Assembly: GCF_020536995.1 (NCBI RefSeq) | Contig: NC_068358.1 | Location: 2,604,043-2,668,042, forward strand | From: Dreissena polymorpha | Taxonomy: Eukaryota > Mollusca > Bivalvia > Myida > Dreissenidae | Reading direction: 5' to 3' | Length of the DNA stretch: 64,000 nt | Shown: piece after piece, positions 12,194-23,246 of the stretch | Numbering within the stretch: position 1 is the stretch's first letter | Layout of the letters: each line of letters begins with the position of its first letter | Program-made: the position numbers and the translations under genes | Notes under the pieces: model-generated | Databases searched by the model: none | What the model saw: the letters and a program-made list of their open reading frames with translations, nothing else | What the model was told of the DNA's origin: nothing

Positions 12194-12255
12194 AACTACT
12201 ACTACTACTACTACTTCTACTACTACTACTACTACTACTACAACTACTACTACCA
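11454..12255 (+). mobile_element. CTA-tailed element with hairpin and promoter-like block, copy 1
   Basis: It begins ACGGTGGCATAGAGGTGACA, the same start as the copy at 37335. Near the left end, 29 bp perfect inverted arms occupy 11498-11526 and 11537-11565, around nested GTGGCCAC palindromes. In this copy the hairpin block is duplicated (about 11625-11740). Further on, AGCCAATCAAA (about 11819) and CATATATATATAG (about 11861) are spaced like a CCAAT box and TATA box. After TAGCTGGTCAAAGCAGG a (CTA)n array runs from about 11912 to 12255. The CTA array behaves like a microsatellite tail. Polyleucine and polyvaline frames across it are artefacts. The element class is unknown. Confidence 0.6.
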
Positions 12256-12654
12256 TTGTGTCACACCGGTCTTACTGACACACCGGTCTTACTGACCTGT
12301 GTGAATGCGCGCTAAGCATTGTGGGAAACGGACTTTTTTCCATCATGGCATTGGTAAACATAATAAACACGGAATTGAAAAATGGTAATTAATAATCATA
12401 AAAAACAGGCCCCATCAAACCGGGCCAGCTGTAATATATATTTGGATGCAGTTTGTGCTTCAAAAAGACCCACTGTTAATGTCAGTCTATTGTTTGTAAG
12501 AATCACTAAACACGTAACTTAGACTAACTAAACACATTGCAAGACTGTATCTTCGAAATAGTAAATAAATCTTATCATAAATAAATAATTATAATTAAAT
12601 ACCTGCTGAAATTTGAGAAAGTAAGCGATTTAAAATAAACGCTGTGAACATTAC

Positions 12655-14550
12655 AAGAAATCTTACATGTAGGCCTAATCAAAGACCTATAGAATACACA
12701 GATTCGAAACTTCGCGCCTTATCGGGCTATCTCGCGGCGGGGTCACGTGGTCGAGAAACTAATAAGAACACTTTGGATCAGCAGACGATTTATTCCATAA
12801 ATCAATCGGAGGAGTCCGAAGATAGCCGATGTATCACGATTGCGATAAGACAGCGACGTGTCCAGTAGCAACGGCTACGATTATCGAGCAAAGTTATGCG
12901 AAAATGTTACGGCGCTATAGAAAGGCGGCTGTAACTTGGTCAATAATGATCCGATTTTTATAAAATAAAGTTTCATAGAAACATGAGTAATTATGTTTTT
13001 ACAAAATCTCGATTCTATTAACCTGAAATAAGAATTTATAATGCCGCGATCGTTGAAGTAATAGCGCTAAAAGAATTTCCAAATCGCGGCGAGGATGCCG
13101 TTGAATAATTTATTTGAAAGGCTTTTGCTGATAAAATTTTCTTGTATACATTTTTAATTCAAACATTTAAAACCTTATAAAATAATATTATTTTAAAACG
13201 AATAGATATATGTGGACACATAGATCTAGGATAAAAACAACATTACAGTATAATAAATGCTATGATCGTTCGATCCAAAAACGGTTTCAGTTAGTCTTAT
13301 TTCAATATTGATTCTGTGGATTTTTTCAATTGTTTAATTTTCTATTTTTTATTAAGATCTTATTCATGAGTTATAGGTTGTTAAAGTTTTTTTGTAACTA
13401 ATTTTTTTTCTATCGGTTATTAATAAAAGCTCTAAGTGTCATGGACTAGGATTTCGCGAAAAGAAAAACAAAACATTTCACGCGCGTGTTAATTGTCCGA
13501 TCAATTAGCGAACTGAAGGAGATGTTATGTTTGTATGAAAAATGACAAAGGTTTTCACAATGAACCAAAGCACGTTTGACGACAGGTGTGTACAATAGGG
13601 AATAAGAGCTGAAAATTGTACCAACTTTGTACAAGGCCAAAGTTCTTTAAAATGAACATTTTCCTCCAGTTTGTTTAATTCAAACCTAGATAAACATATC
13701 ACCAAGCATAAAAATCTGACTTTATTTATTTGGGATGAAAAATGAAAAGTTTATCTAAAAGAACAAAAACACGTTTGACAGCAATCGTGTACAACAGAGA
13801 AAAAGAGCTTAACATTGTACCAACATTGTATAAGGCCAAATCCTTTAAATTGAACATTTTCTTCTACGTTTTTGTAATTTATACTTAGATTAATATCTCT
13901 TCTAGCATAAAAATCATTCATCAACGATTTGGGATGAGAAATAGAAAAGTTAAAAAAAAAAGAAACAAACCACTTTGGCGACAGGTGTGAAAATGATTAA
14001 ATGAAATAACAGCATAAAATTGTACAAAGGCAAAATCCTTTAAAATGCCTTATTTTCGTCTTCTTTTTATGAATCATACCTAGATTAACATCTCACCTAG
14101 CATAGCCATCTTACTGAATCAATCTGTGATGAGAAATGAAGAAGTTTTTGAAAAAAATCATTTGGGCCTTTCAATTTTTCAAAAATTATCGAAAATGAAC
14201 AAATCCATTGTTCTCTTTCAAATTCCGATAAATTAATAATACATAAGAATAATAACTACCAAAACCTGAAGCATTATCAACAAAGAAAATAAAAACTTAT
14301 TTTTATTTACACAAACAAATATTCAATATGTCTGTTTGGCGGCGACCGACTTTGCCCATAATTGATTGCTTTAAAACAAAATGGCCGACAGTAGCTGGAA
14401 CAGGGAAGAATCTACAGGTACACCGGCATCTCCAAAATCGATGTCACGTGACCCGCGTCCGCCGTTAGATAATATCGCATATCGCTCTCGCGAAGACGAG
14501 AGTTTCCAATCTGTGTTATCTATAGGTCGTTGGCCTAATGTGTGAGAGGA
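12655..14550. repeat. Inverted-end element with degenerate ~200 bp tandem interior
   Basis: About 105 bp near 12655-12765 reappears inverted at 14440-14550. Shared words include CACGTGACC, CAATCTGTGT, TCTATAGGTC and GGCCTAAT. Between them, three degenerate tandem units of about 200 bp (13535-13740, 13741-13935, 13936-14140) share a GTTTGACGACAGGTGTG-like start, AATTGTACCAA and AAATCCTTTAAAAT. The ends are GC-rich while the interior is AT-rich. The arms are diverged, so this is an old element or an inverted duplication. Confidence 0.45.
14381..14545 (+). CDS. Hypothetical 54-residue ORF with strong start context
   Basis: An open frame starts at ATG in AACAAAATGGCC, a good animal start context, and ends at TGA 14543-14545. 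The peptide is hydrophilic (MADSSWNREESTGTPASPKS... ending LSIGRWPNV), with no membrane segment and no recognised domain. The DNA is locally GC- and CpG-rich, like a 5' exon near a promoter. Splice donors that could truncate it occur at 14418 (CAG/GTACAC) and, beyond the stop, at 14699 (GAGCAG/GTGAGA). Its 3' two-thirds overlaps the inverted repeat shared with 12655-12765, so it may belong to a repeated element instead of a host gene. Confidence 0.25.
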   Translation: MADSSWNREESTGTPASPKSMSRDPRPPLDNIAYRSREDESFQSVLSIGRWPNV

Positions 14551-14779
14551 TTATTCAGGGATAAAATAAATGGAGTTCAAGGATCTAACATTTTGAGGAG
14601 GACTTCATGGTATCTTGGACATTTGGCACTTTAATATAGTTATTTAGTAGATACTGAAAATGCTGAATGTGCTTATTGCAACATCAAAGACGAGCAGGTG
14701 AGATTTTTACAGCTTTATTTTTCTTGACATAATATTGTATGTTTTCCATTTAATTTATATCTATGGCGCTCAATTTTAG

Positions 14780-15923
14780 CTCGGCTGTTTTCGGGAAAAA
14801 AACCTAGGTATTGTCATAGACAGCTCGTCGTCAGACGTCCGCGTCGTTCTAAAACCTTTACATCGGCTCGTAAATCAAAGTGCTTCCCCTTGTAACATTG
14901 GAACCTCACATGTACATGCACCTTGATGATTTCTACACACCACACCCATTTTTGGGTCACTCGGTCCAAGGTCAAGGTCACTAACCTCTTAAAAAAATGT
15001 ATGTCCCCCACTATAGTAGTGGGGGACATATTGTTTTTGCCCTGTCTGTTGGTCTGTTGGTCTGTTGGTTTGTTTGCGCCAACTTTAACATTTGCAATAC
15101 TTATTGCAATATTGAAGATAGCAACTTGATATTTGGCATGCATATGTATCTCATGGAGCTGCACATTTTGAGTGGTGAAAGGTCAAGGTCATCCTTCAAG
15201 GTCAAATGTCAAATATATGGGTCAAAATCGCTCATTTAATGTACACTTTTGCAGTATTTCAATATTTAAGATGGCAACTTGATATTTGGCATGCATGTGT
15301 ATCTCATGGAGCTGCACATTTTGAGTGGTGAAAGGTCAATGTCAAGGTCATCCTTCAAGGTCAGAGGTCAAATACATGTGGCCAAAATCACTCATTTTAT
15401 GAGTACTTTTGCAATATTGAAGACAGCAACTTGATATTTGGCATGCATGTGTATCTCATGGAGCTGCACATTTTGAGTGGTGAAAGGTCAAGGTCAAGGT
15501 CATCCTTCAAGGTCAGAGGTCAAATATATGTGGCCCAAATCGCTTATTTTATGAATACTTATGCAATATTGAAGATAGCAACTTGATATTTGGCATGCAT
15601 GTGTATCTAATGGAGCTGCACATTTTGAGTGGTGAAAGGTCAAGGTCAAGTTCATTATTCAAGGTCAAATATATGGGTCAAAATTGCTCATGTAATGTCA
15701 CTTCTGCAATATTGAAGCTAGCAATTTTATATTTGAAATGCATGTGAATCTCATGGAGCTGCACATTTTGAGTGGTGAAGGGTCAAGGTCAAGGTCATCC
15801 TTCAAGGTCAAACATCATATAGGGGGACATTGTGTTTCACAAACACATCTTGTTTCATAAATTTCAATTATTCAAAACTGCACCGCAGCCTAGCTTGGCA
15901 CCCATTATGTGGTGCTCTTGTTT
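14780..15923 (+). mobile_element. Helentron-like element, family B, copy 1 (hosts a nested insertion)
   Basis: The left end CTCGGCTGTTTTCGGG can fold with the following AAAAAACCTAGG. The right end is CACCGCAGCC...TATGTGGTGCTCTTGTTT. The outer parts 14780-15000 and 15856-15923 match 56564-56877, which is the same element without the insert. The middle, 15001-15855, is another element. Confidence 0.7.
15001..15855 (+). mobile_element. Nested element, family C: palindromic start, five ~153 bp core copies
   Basis: It starts with a perfect 13-3-13 palindrome at 15001-15029 (ATGTCCCCCACTA and its complement), then a CTGTTGGT simple repeat. About five tandem copies of a 153 bp unit follow, marked by AACTTGATATTTGGCATGCA at 15122, 15275, 15427 and 15581, with a degenerate fifth. 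Each copy has GTGAAAGGTCAAGGTCAAGG-like blocks. It ends in a 7-3-7 hairpin TGTGTTT/AAACACA at 15831-15847 followed by TCTTGTTT. The unfilled equivalent site is seen in the paralogous copy at 56564-56877. Confidence 0.75.
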
Positions 15924-16820
15924 ATATATAATTTTAAAAAATGTATTAATAACCAGAATAGTTGATGCATGTATAAATAAAAAGATACAGACATGAACAG
16001 TGTGTTTTAATTTTTAATAAATATGCTTTGATTGCGAATATGCAAAACATTGAAGTCCATATATTGTTCACTGATTTTTAAAATGTTGAATGTCACACCT
16101 TACGTATCAGTCCTTTTATGTACCGACACTTTATGTACCACTATCTGACACTTTATGTACCATATTTATAATATATAGAGATAACTTATTTAATATGAAT
16201 GTGCGTTATTGATGAAATGTGTTTTGTGTGAAAGTATTTATGAATTTAGACTTATATATTGGCCATAGATTTTATTTTTTGTCAGATTGTCTAAGTGTCA
16301 CTGAGTGTCATAGTTAAATTTATTAGCCCAAGTACTTGTAGTACTTAATAAATGATTTATTAGTCTTACCTGAAATTGAAGTAAATTATAAAAACTCATT
16401 TGTCTCTTATCTTATCCTGACTAAGGATTATAAAGTCTAAAATGTTTGTATTATAATGTATAATTGAAATGTGATACTTTGAAGAGAAGAGAGAATGATC
16501 TTAATGTTCAAACTGTAAAAAAAAATCAAATTTTTCCTTCTTTAGACTTTAATCATGTTTAGAGAATGACCTTAATTCATTAGGACTGCTATGAATGAAT
16601 GGACAATAACACCTATATTTTATGTAGGTGGTACGTAAAGTTTCAAAGTACCGGTAGTACATAAAAGGTCTGGTACATGTACATAAGGTGTTACACCCTA
16701 AAATGTTCATGGTATCAGTGTTTCAATAATGTGGTGTTTCGTATTATGTAATGCTTAGGTTGTTTTGTTTCAAATTTCAAATATGCATTTATTTTAAAGC
16801 ATTTTCAGTCATTTTGTGAA
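15924..16820. other. AT-rich intergenic DNA, nothing recognised
   Basis: No exon-like ORF. The word TTATGTACC recurs several times between 16110 and 16690, in both orientations, which suggests a decayed small repeat. Confidence 0.5.
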
Positions 16821-16854
16821 TTGCATGTTTTTTGTTATAAGGTGAATTATGTTG

Positions 16855-17640
16855 CACATGGCGTCAATATTAATTCATGGTCGCTATGGTGTAGAGAATG
16901 TTGTCCGCTGGGCATGGGTTCGATCAATACTCTGGGGGAGTTCTCATTATCGTCTCCATGGACAACAAGTACTGGTGTACGAAGTATTAGTAGTAGTAGT
17001 AGTAGTGGTGGTGGTTGTGTTGTGTGGTGGTGGTAGTAGTAGTAGTAGTGAGTAGTAGTAGTGTAGTAGTAGTAGTAGTAGTAGTAGGAGTATTTGAGGA
17101 GTAGTAGAGAAGTAGTAGTAGTAGTAGTAGTCGGGTAGTAAGTATATGTAGAGTAGTAGTAGCTAGTAGTAGTAGTAGTAGTAGTGTAGTAGTAGTAGTA
17201 AGAGTAGAGTAGCTAGTAGTAGAAGTAGTAGTAAGTAGTACGTAGTAGTAGTCGTAGTAGTACTTAGTCTAGTAGTAGATTCGTAAGAAGTAGTAGTAGT
17301 AGTCAGTAGTACGTAGTAGTCTAGTAGTAGTAGTAAGTAGTTACGTAGTAGTAGTAGCTAGTAGTAGTCGTAGTATAGTAGTAGTACTAGTTAGAACGTA
17401 GTAGATAGAGGTAGTAGTAAGTAGTAGAGTAGTAGTAGTAGTAGTTAGTAGTAGTAGTCGTAGTAAGTAGTAGTAGTAGTCGTAGGTAGGTCAGTAGTAG
17501 TAGTATAGTAGTAGTGTGTAGTAGACTAGTAGTAGACTAGTAGTAGTAGAAGTAAGTCTCAGTAGTAGTAGTAGTAGTCGTTAGTTGTTGTCTTGTTGTA
17601 GTAGTAGATAATTAATTAATTAGTAGTAGTAGTAGTAAGA
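16855..17640 (+). repeat. tRNA-SINE-like head followed by a long decayed GTA array
   Basis: GGTCGCTATGGTGTAGAGAA with GGGTTCGATCAATACTC about 30 nt later resembles the A and B boxes of a tRNA-derived SINE. The body ends in ACAAGTACTGGTGTACGAAG, and from about 16985 to 17640 the DNA is an irregular (GTA/TAG)n array. Single-base slips every few units are either decay or long-read assembly error. The run of V or S codons across it is meaningless. Confidence 0.5.
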
Positions 17641-17689
17641 GTTTGTAATGGTTGTGTTTGTATTTGTATTGAATTCTGATAATACAACA

Positions 17690-18140
17690 CAATGATGCTG
17701 CTGCTAACGATGATGATGATGAATATGATAATGCTGCTGCTGATTGTGATGATGATTATATGATGGGACTTCGGTATTATAAAATTTGTGAGGTTCAAAC
17801 ACAAAACCTGTTGGATAATAAAACTTCTCATTTTATGACAAAAGAGCTAGATTGTAGAGCAAAAAATAAGTATAAAATTCCCTAATAGGAAAGCTACCAT
17901 TAAAGGACCATGTGGGCTTCATCAAAAGCAATGCATGAAACAGTTATATCTCTTTCAAATGCACTCAATATTGCTGTTCCAATTGATATGCTCAGAAATG
18001 CATCTGGATGGGCATACACCAATGAGTACTTTCCATCAGTTATTTCTTCTAAAGACACATTAACAACACTGTCGCTCTTAGCAGGAATTCCGGACGCCCC
18101 CCCTAAGATGCTCCCTCCCCAGACATTTCCCCCATTTTAG
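17690..18140 (+). CDS. Two adjacent hypothetical reading frames, possibly one broken gene
   Basis: Between stops, 17690-17885 reads as an acidic stretch with GAT/GCT runs (NDAAANDDDDEYDNAAADCD), then a mixed sequence ending KNKYKIP. A second frame, 17910-18140, reads MWASSKAMHETVISLSNALN and ends in a proline-rich tail. Amino-acid composition is protein-like but no domain is recognised. Neither frame has convincing splice borders. The acidic run sits next to the GTA array and may itself be a trinucleotide-repeat artefact. It could be a decayed gene fragment or chance. Confidence 0.2.
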
Positions 18141-19680
18141 TTTTAGTGCTTACATTACCTCCTCCCACCCCACAATAAATTTATAATGGTTTGGTTGAAG
18201 TATAATCTTGATTTATTATCAAAATGATTATTTTACTTATGTAATCTTATGTAATTAACTTTTTATATGAAGCAGCTTGTTTGTTGTTTTCTTTGGATAA
18301 ATCATTCATTATTTTTGTTAAACTGTTTAAGAAGTGCATGTAAATCATTAGTAAGACGTGCATGTTGGTGTACTAGAGGAATACTAGAGGAATACATGGG
18401 ATATTCTCAAAATCTTACACATGTTGTTTTTAATATAATTAAATAGGATCAATTGATGAATTAATTGAATTTAATTCAGTTTGAGTCAACTTGGGCTGGG
18501 TTGTGGAACTATAGTTATTTGTTGTTTTTAATCCAATTAAATAGGGTACTATGTAACTGTCAAAGAAAATATGCATTCATACGCATATAATCCAAGTATT
18601 GGATGTCACTGATATTTTCAATTTTACTAGTAGCTAATTAAGACTAATTTAAACAGAATTGGACTTTCCTTGCAAAGTATTTCATTATTAATAATATAAT
18701 AATATAATAAGCTAATGTAATCAAAACATATTGATATTTTAATAATTTAACTCAATGATATTAATAATATTTAAATTTGCCCCAAAAAACTAGGGCAGGT
18801 AGATAGGAAGGACTTTTTTTGGAAAACCAAGAGTGTTGTAAGTGTAAAATATTAGTAAAGCTTCTTCAATTACAGTTTTACATTTTATGACCTGCAACAT
18901 ATTCTATGCTACTTTATTTTAATATGGTAAGTCATTAAAGTGTTATTAATTTTTCAACTATATAATGTGCTAATCTCATATAATGAATTACTATCCCATT
19001 TAAAGATGACACCTAATCTAAATTCATTAATACAATAGTTATAATTGTTTTATTTGACATACTATTCCACTAAAAATGACCATCATAGAACATCAATGCT
19101 GTGCTTTTACAAAATTTTTCATTGATCTCAATTATTTAAAGAAAAAAATCTATCAGGCACTTACACAAAAATATATAATTAGGGTGTCAAAATTTAACAA
19201 AGTGAACAAGTCAATTTGAACTTCTCTTGCGATGCAAATGGAGCCACTTGAAATATCAAATTAATCGCATACTAGTCGGCAATATAGCTATGACATTGTG
19301 TCTATTCAAAACATGCATCAGACACATCTTCTGTAACTTTTTAAGCGGTTTTGAAAACGCTATTTCATTGCAAACTTTCGTCAATAAAGAATACATGTTG
19401 TTATACAACCGAAAGTGAAAGATACAACCGAAAGTGAAAGTACAGTTTAAAAATAAATAAATAAAGAGCGAAATTGTTGAAAACTAACGAAAATTTTAAT
19501 TGACATAAGATAACATAAGACCGTAAGACTGAACAAAATAATACTTAACTTTTAAATCATAACATGAATGTTTACTTATAAAGCCAATTCTTCATTCATC
19601 CGCGGACTTCTTTGTGTCGTAGTCATAAATGCCTCCAAATGGAGGTGTGTGATGCGTCTAAGTATAGACGTAGTGACGTC
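18141..19680. other. AT-rich intergenic DNA, nothing recognised
   Basis: Homopolymer-rich, AT-rich sequence with TTAATAATATAATAATATAA runs near 18690. No exon-like ORF or structured RNA was seen. Confidence 0.5.
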
Positions 19681-19689
19681 ACCATCTAT

Positions 19690-19905
19690 GTATAGAATGC
19701 TACTACTACTACTACTACCACTACTACTACTACCACTACTACTTCTACTTCTAGACCTAAGTTTCTTGTAACTGAACGGAATTAAAACGCGTGATCGTAC
19801 GATTATTACAAGCATTATAAGTGTGTTCTGTTGTATAGAATCAGTTTAAACGTTAAGGGGCATATCGGCGATTAATACGATATAAATATTTCAAAAATTG
19901 GATAA
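19690..19905 (+). repeat. CTA microsatellite followed by dispersed repeat, copy 2
   Basis: An interrupted (CTA)n array at about 19698-19752, then from 19759 the second copy of the repeat at 10902-11045 (AAGTTTCTTGTAACTGAACG). The 145 bp is clearly homologous with scattered substitutions. Confidence 0.65.
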
Positions 19906-21275
19906 TATTTTATAAGTATTTAAAATGGTTTATTAAAGAACATATATGATTTTTTTTCAATATATTATTTTTGTAATCTTAAATCAAAACATAAAAATGA
20001 ACGCATTAAAACATATGAAAGAGAAATTATATTGGTAAAATAAATCAAATGTTGTTTATTGAACTTCAATGAAATTCATAATGATAATTTTACCGACAAA
20101 TCCAGTCGTAATGTTGCAAACAAAAATGTGTCAATGAGTCTTATGATCAAAGCTGCGCAGATAAATGGTGGCGGTTTCTCAACAGTGTACATGTCTTTCG
20201 TGCATGAATAAATTTTCAACTGTACAGCAGCCAATTATTTGCAATTATGAAACTATAATTTTGTTGAAGTTCCGGTACTATTTGTTCTTAACGTTGATTT
20301 GTTGATCAACGTTTTATGTGTCTCGAAGAAAAGATCGTATAAACCACTCGTTTGTTATCGTGTTCAAACGTTTAAATTAGCCTTATTTTCAGTGTTAAAA
20401 TGCCTCGTCACAGATGGTAAAACAAATATAGATTTGGCATACAGAAAAAACGCGTTTGCAATCTAAAAAATAAAATACCCACAAAATACGATTAAGCATT
20501 ACGGAATATTAAAAATTATTAAAATAATATGCGATTATTATCGGACGAATTGACATTGTAAGAAAAAGACCGGGAGTTGTCTAGGACTATGACTATAGGA
20601 TGGATTGGATACTAACTATTTAGACTGTTCGGTTCAAACGGCTTTTTATTTAGACCGTTTATCCCAAAGTCGGTTCAAACGGCTTTAAAAAAAAGTAAGG
20701 TTGTATGTACCGTCTCATTAATGCCCATATATTTAATCGTTCAAATAAGTTGAATACAATACAAAATCATTGGCGCTAATTGGGATTGAACACGCCTCAT
20801 TTTCATCATTTTTTTTTTGTATTTCATGGTACAACAAATTTATGTTAGGATGTAGGAAAATTCTTATGTATGGTATGGAAATATGACATAAAAATTAATA
20901 AATTCCTCAACCACAAAATATGTAAATTTCATACTATATACAAAACATCAAAACGCATCATAATATCAACCAATCTTACAATATATTTTATGATAGTCAC
21001 ATACAACACAATAGTATTGAAAAAAAAACGTAAATGATATTTACAAATCAAATATCAATTACCGTTAACAAGACATAACTTTTACGAAATACGATCATGT
21101 AATCACAAGACAATAACCATCACCGATTTGATTATATTTTTTTGTAAATCTTACCAATTCTCTGGGACGAATAGACTTGCGGGGCGTGTTGGCTTGGGTT
21201 CTGAACTGTCACAAAATTTACAAATTTGCATCGTTTCCGTGAAAATATACGAATCGCCACAGCTGCCGTGACAAC
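19906..21275. other. AT-rich intergenic DNA, nothing recognised
   Basis: No domain-like ORF. A short tandem phrase, CGGTTCAAACGGCTTT, occurs twice at about 20630-20690 next to related TTTAGACCGTT words. Otherwise low-complexity AT-rich sequence. Confidence 0.5.
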
Positions 21276-21533
21276 ATGAATTACATCAATTATTTTTATT
21301 TTTTTTTACTTTTTTTATTAACTTTAATTTTTACATCAATTATTATAATGGTATGTTTCCCAGATATCACGCCAACAAAAGTGACACGCAAGTGCATATA
21401 TGTATTGGGAAGATCATCAAAATGCAACGACATGGTAGTATCTACTGCTTCTTCATTTATCTTTACGACTTTGACTATTGATACTTGTCGGTATACGTGC
21501 GGGAATGAATTTGAATGTGTTAAACGAAGATAA
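21276..21533 (+). CDS. Hypothetical small secreted cysteine-containing protein
   Basis: An 85-codon frame begins with a long hydrophobic stretch (FLLFLLTLIFTSIIIM, about residues 10-25) that would serve as a signal peptide or anchor. The rest is a short polar region with six cysteines and a basic end (ECVKRR). Small cysteine-rich secreted peptides are common in bivalve immunity and venom-like secretions, but this spacing matches none I know. The hydrophobic stretch is encoded by a T-rich run (TTTTTATTTTTTTTTACTTT), which can arise by chance. No splice evidence. Confidence 0.2.
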   Translation: MNYINYFYFFLLFLLTLIFTSIIIMVCFPDITPTKVTRKCIYVLGRSSKCNDMVVSTASSFIFTTLTIDTCRYTCGNEFECVKRR

Positions 21534-21949
21534 GCCGTCTTAGTTATGTATGAATCAATGCCAACTACATTTATGATTGTTTTACAAAGTGTATAGTTGC
21601 TTATGTCGTCAATATGGAGGAAGTGAGCAAGCACTTGATCGACAAGTATGGGAATATGGAAATAGTCGATGCAAAATATCAGATTATTAAGTGAGATTGA
21701 GATGACTGACATTTCCTAATAGTCGTTTACATTTTCTAAGGAATTGAAAGTTTCAAAAAAAAAATCATGTATGTCTTATTTGTGTTTAATTGGTAATTAA
21801 ATGTTTATTTCATGAATTGTAGGTGAATGGAAACTAAAGAAGCCGTCAAAAAAAGATGAATGTTGTTTTAGAAAACCAACGTAGACGACAATTTTGGTAA
21901 TTATGATTAGAATATTACAAAACTATAATTATAAATATAAATATTGATG

Positions 21950-22109
21950 TTAATATGTTCCGGTAGCGGTATTTGGTGGCGCGCCTGGCTTAACACTTGG
22001 CGGAAGTGGTATTGCTCGCCCGTGGGGTCTGTAACCGCTTACGGTGGCGATTGTGACGTTCGGTGAATTTACGAAGGTGGACGACTGTACGTCTTTGTTG
22101 TGGGTTCGT
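21950..22109 (-). CDS. Candidate last exon of an unidentified minus-strand gene
   Basis: On the minus strand a strong pyrimidine tract and acceptor (TTGTTTTCTTCAG, AG at 22110-22111) lead into an open frame of about 53 codons ending in TAA at 21950-21952. The peptide is proline- and threonine-rich (NSPNVTIATVSGYRPHGRAI, then PLPPSVKPGAPPNTATGTY). The sequence is GC-richer than its surroundings. It resembles a cytoplasmic or extracellular tail, not a catalytic domain, and I do not recognise it. No partner exon was found between here and 24 kb. Confidence 0.3.
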
Positions 22110-22162
22110 CTGAAGAAAACAATTATGGTATTGAACAAGACTATTGCCAAGCAATAAAAGCC

Positions 22163-22420
22163 CCTACCGGTGAAACTCCACCATTTTCAGCAATATTTCT
22201 AGTCTATTTGTTGCCATAGCAACCAGAATTCTTGACGAAGGAACACAGTGAAATGATGTGCATAATCTCCATATTGCCATCTGTCGATATTTCAAGTTTC
22301 ATGAAAAAATATGAAGAACTTTAAAAGTTATGCAGGATCCAGAAAAGTGTGACAGACTCACAGACTCACAGACGCACAGAGCGCAAACCATAAGTCCCCT
22401 CGGATTTCACCGGTAAGGGA
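22163..22420. mobile_element. Short TIR element with CACAGACT repeats
   Basis: CCCCTACCGGTGAAACTCC at 22163-22181 faces its near complement CGGATTTCACCGGTAAGGG at about 22400-22418. Near the right end is a short GACTCACAGACTCACAGACG tandem. About 258 bp with no coding capacity; it looks like a MITE. Confidence 0.6.
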
Positions 22421-23246
22421 ATAATAAATTGTCTGATATAATTATGAAGCACGCTTGTCGTTACATCTTGTTGTTTTTGTATACACCATAATCACTTGTA
22501 TTCACGGTCGAACAACGTATATAATTAAAACCTGCACCAATAACGTACATAATTGTTCGCGAACACTTCATTCAAGATGATGTTTAAGGGTAAAATAAAC
22601 AGCTTCCGTGACTATGGTATTTGTTAATGTTCAAACTGAATTAAATCTCCGTTGTGTCCACGTTATCTGTAATTGTTTAAATAGAATTAAACCAGTGTAT
22701 TATCTGTTTCATTTATAAATTCCTTTCGACGATATTTGTGAAATATCCATGCAGCTGATCATGGTTCACAACTTGGATCTGCACAACAAGTTATTATCGT
22801 CGTCGCGTCGTCCTGCTGATGCCATTCATACTTCTGTCAGCCTCGAAGAGATGGATGACATGGACGAAAGCGTCTGTGCCTGTTGTGGAGGTGCTGATGG
22901 TTTGATTAGGATATCAGATGTGAGATGTTCGCATGCCGATTCGTGGGCCACAGAGTTATGACTGGTATCTCCTATGCAAGTGTCCGCGTTATTACCGTAT
23001 ATCGGTAATGGGCTATAAGGTGATTGTTAAAACGGGGCTTTCGGTTATATGCGCGTGTCTTACGTGTACATTTACAATAAAGTAGAAGTGCTGCACCAGC
23101 ATCAATTAGACTCCTAAATTGGAAACTCCTGTTGTAATAGTACACGAATTCGGGCTACCACACAAAGCAATGTTATATGTCGTTACTTTATTATGTCCTC
23201 CCCTATCAAAGACCTCATATAATTATTGGTAGGGAAATACAATGTA

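Noticed and set aside
11879-12315. Polyvaline and polyleucine ORFs on both strands
   Set aside because: They are translations of the (CTA)n microsatellite.
22749-22961. 70-codon ORF with CACCGG and an acidic stretch
   Set aside because: No domain, no splice borders and next to retroelement relics; insufficient support for a gene.
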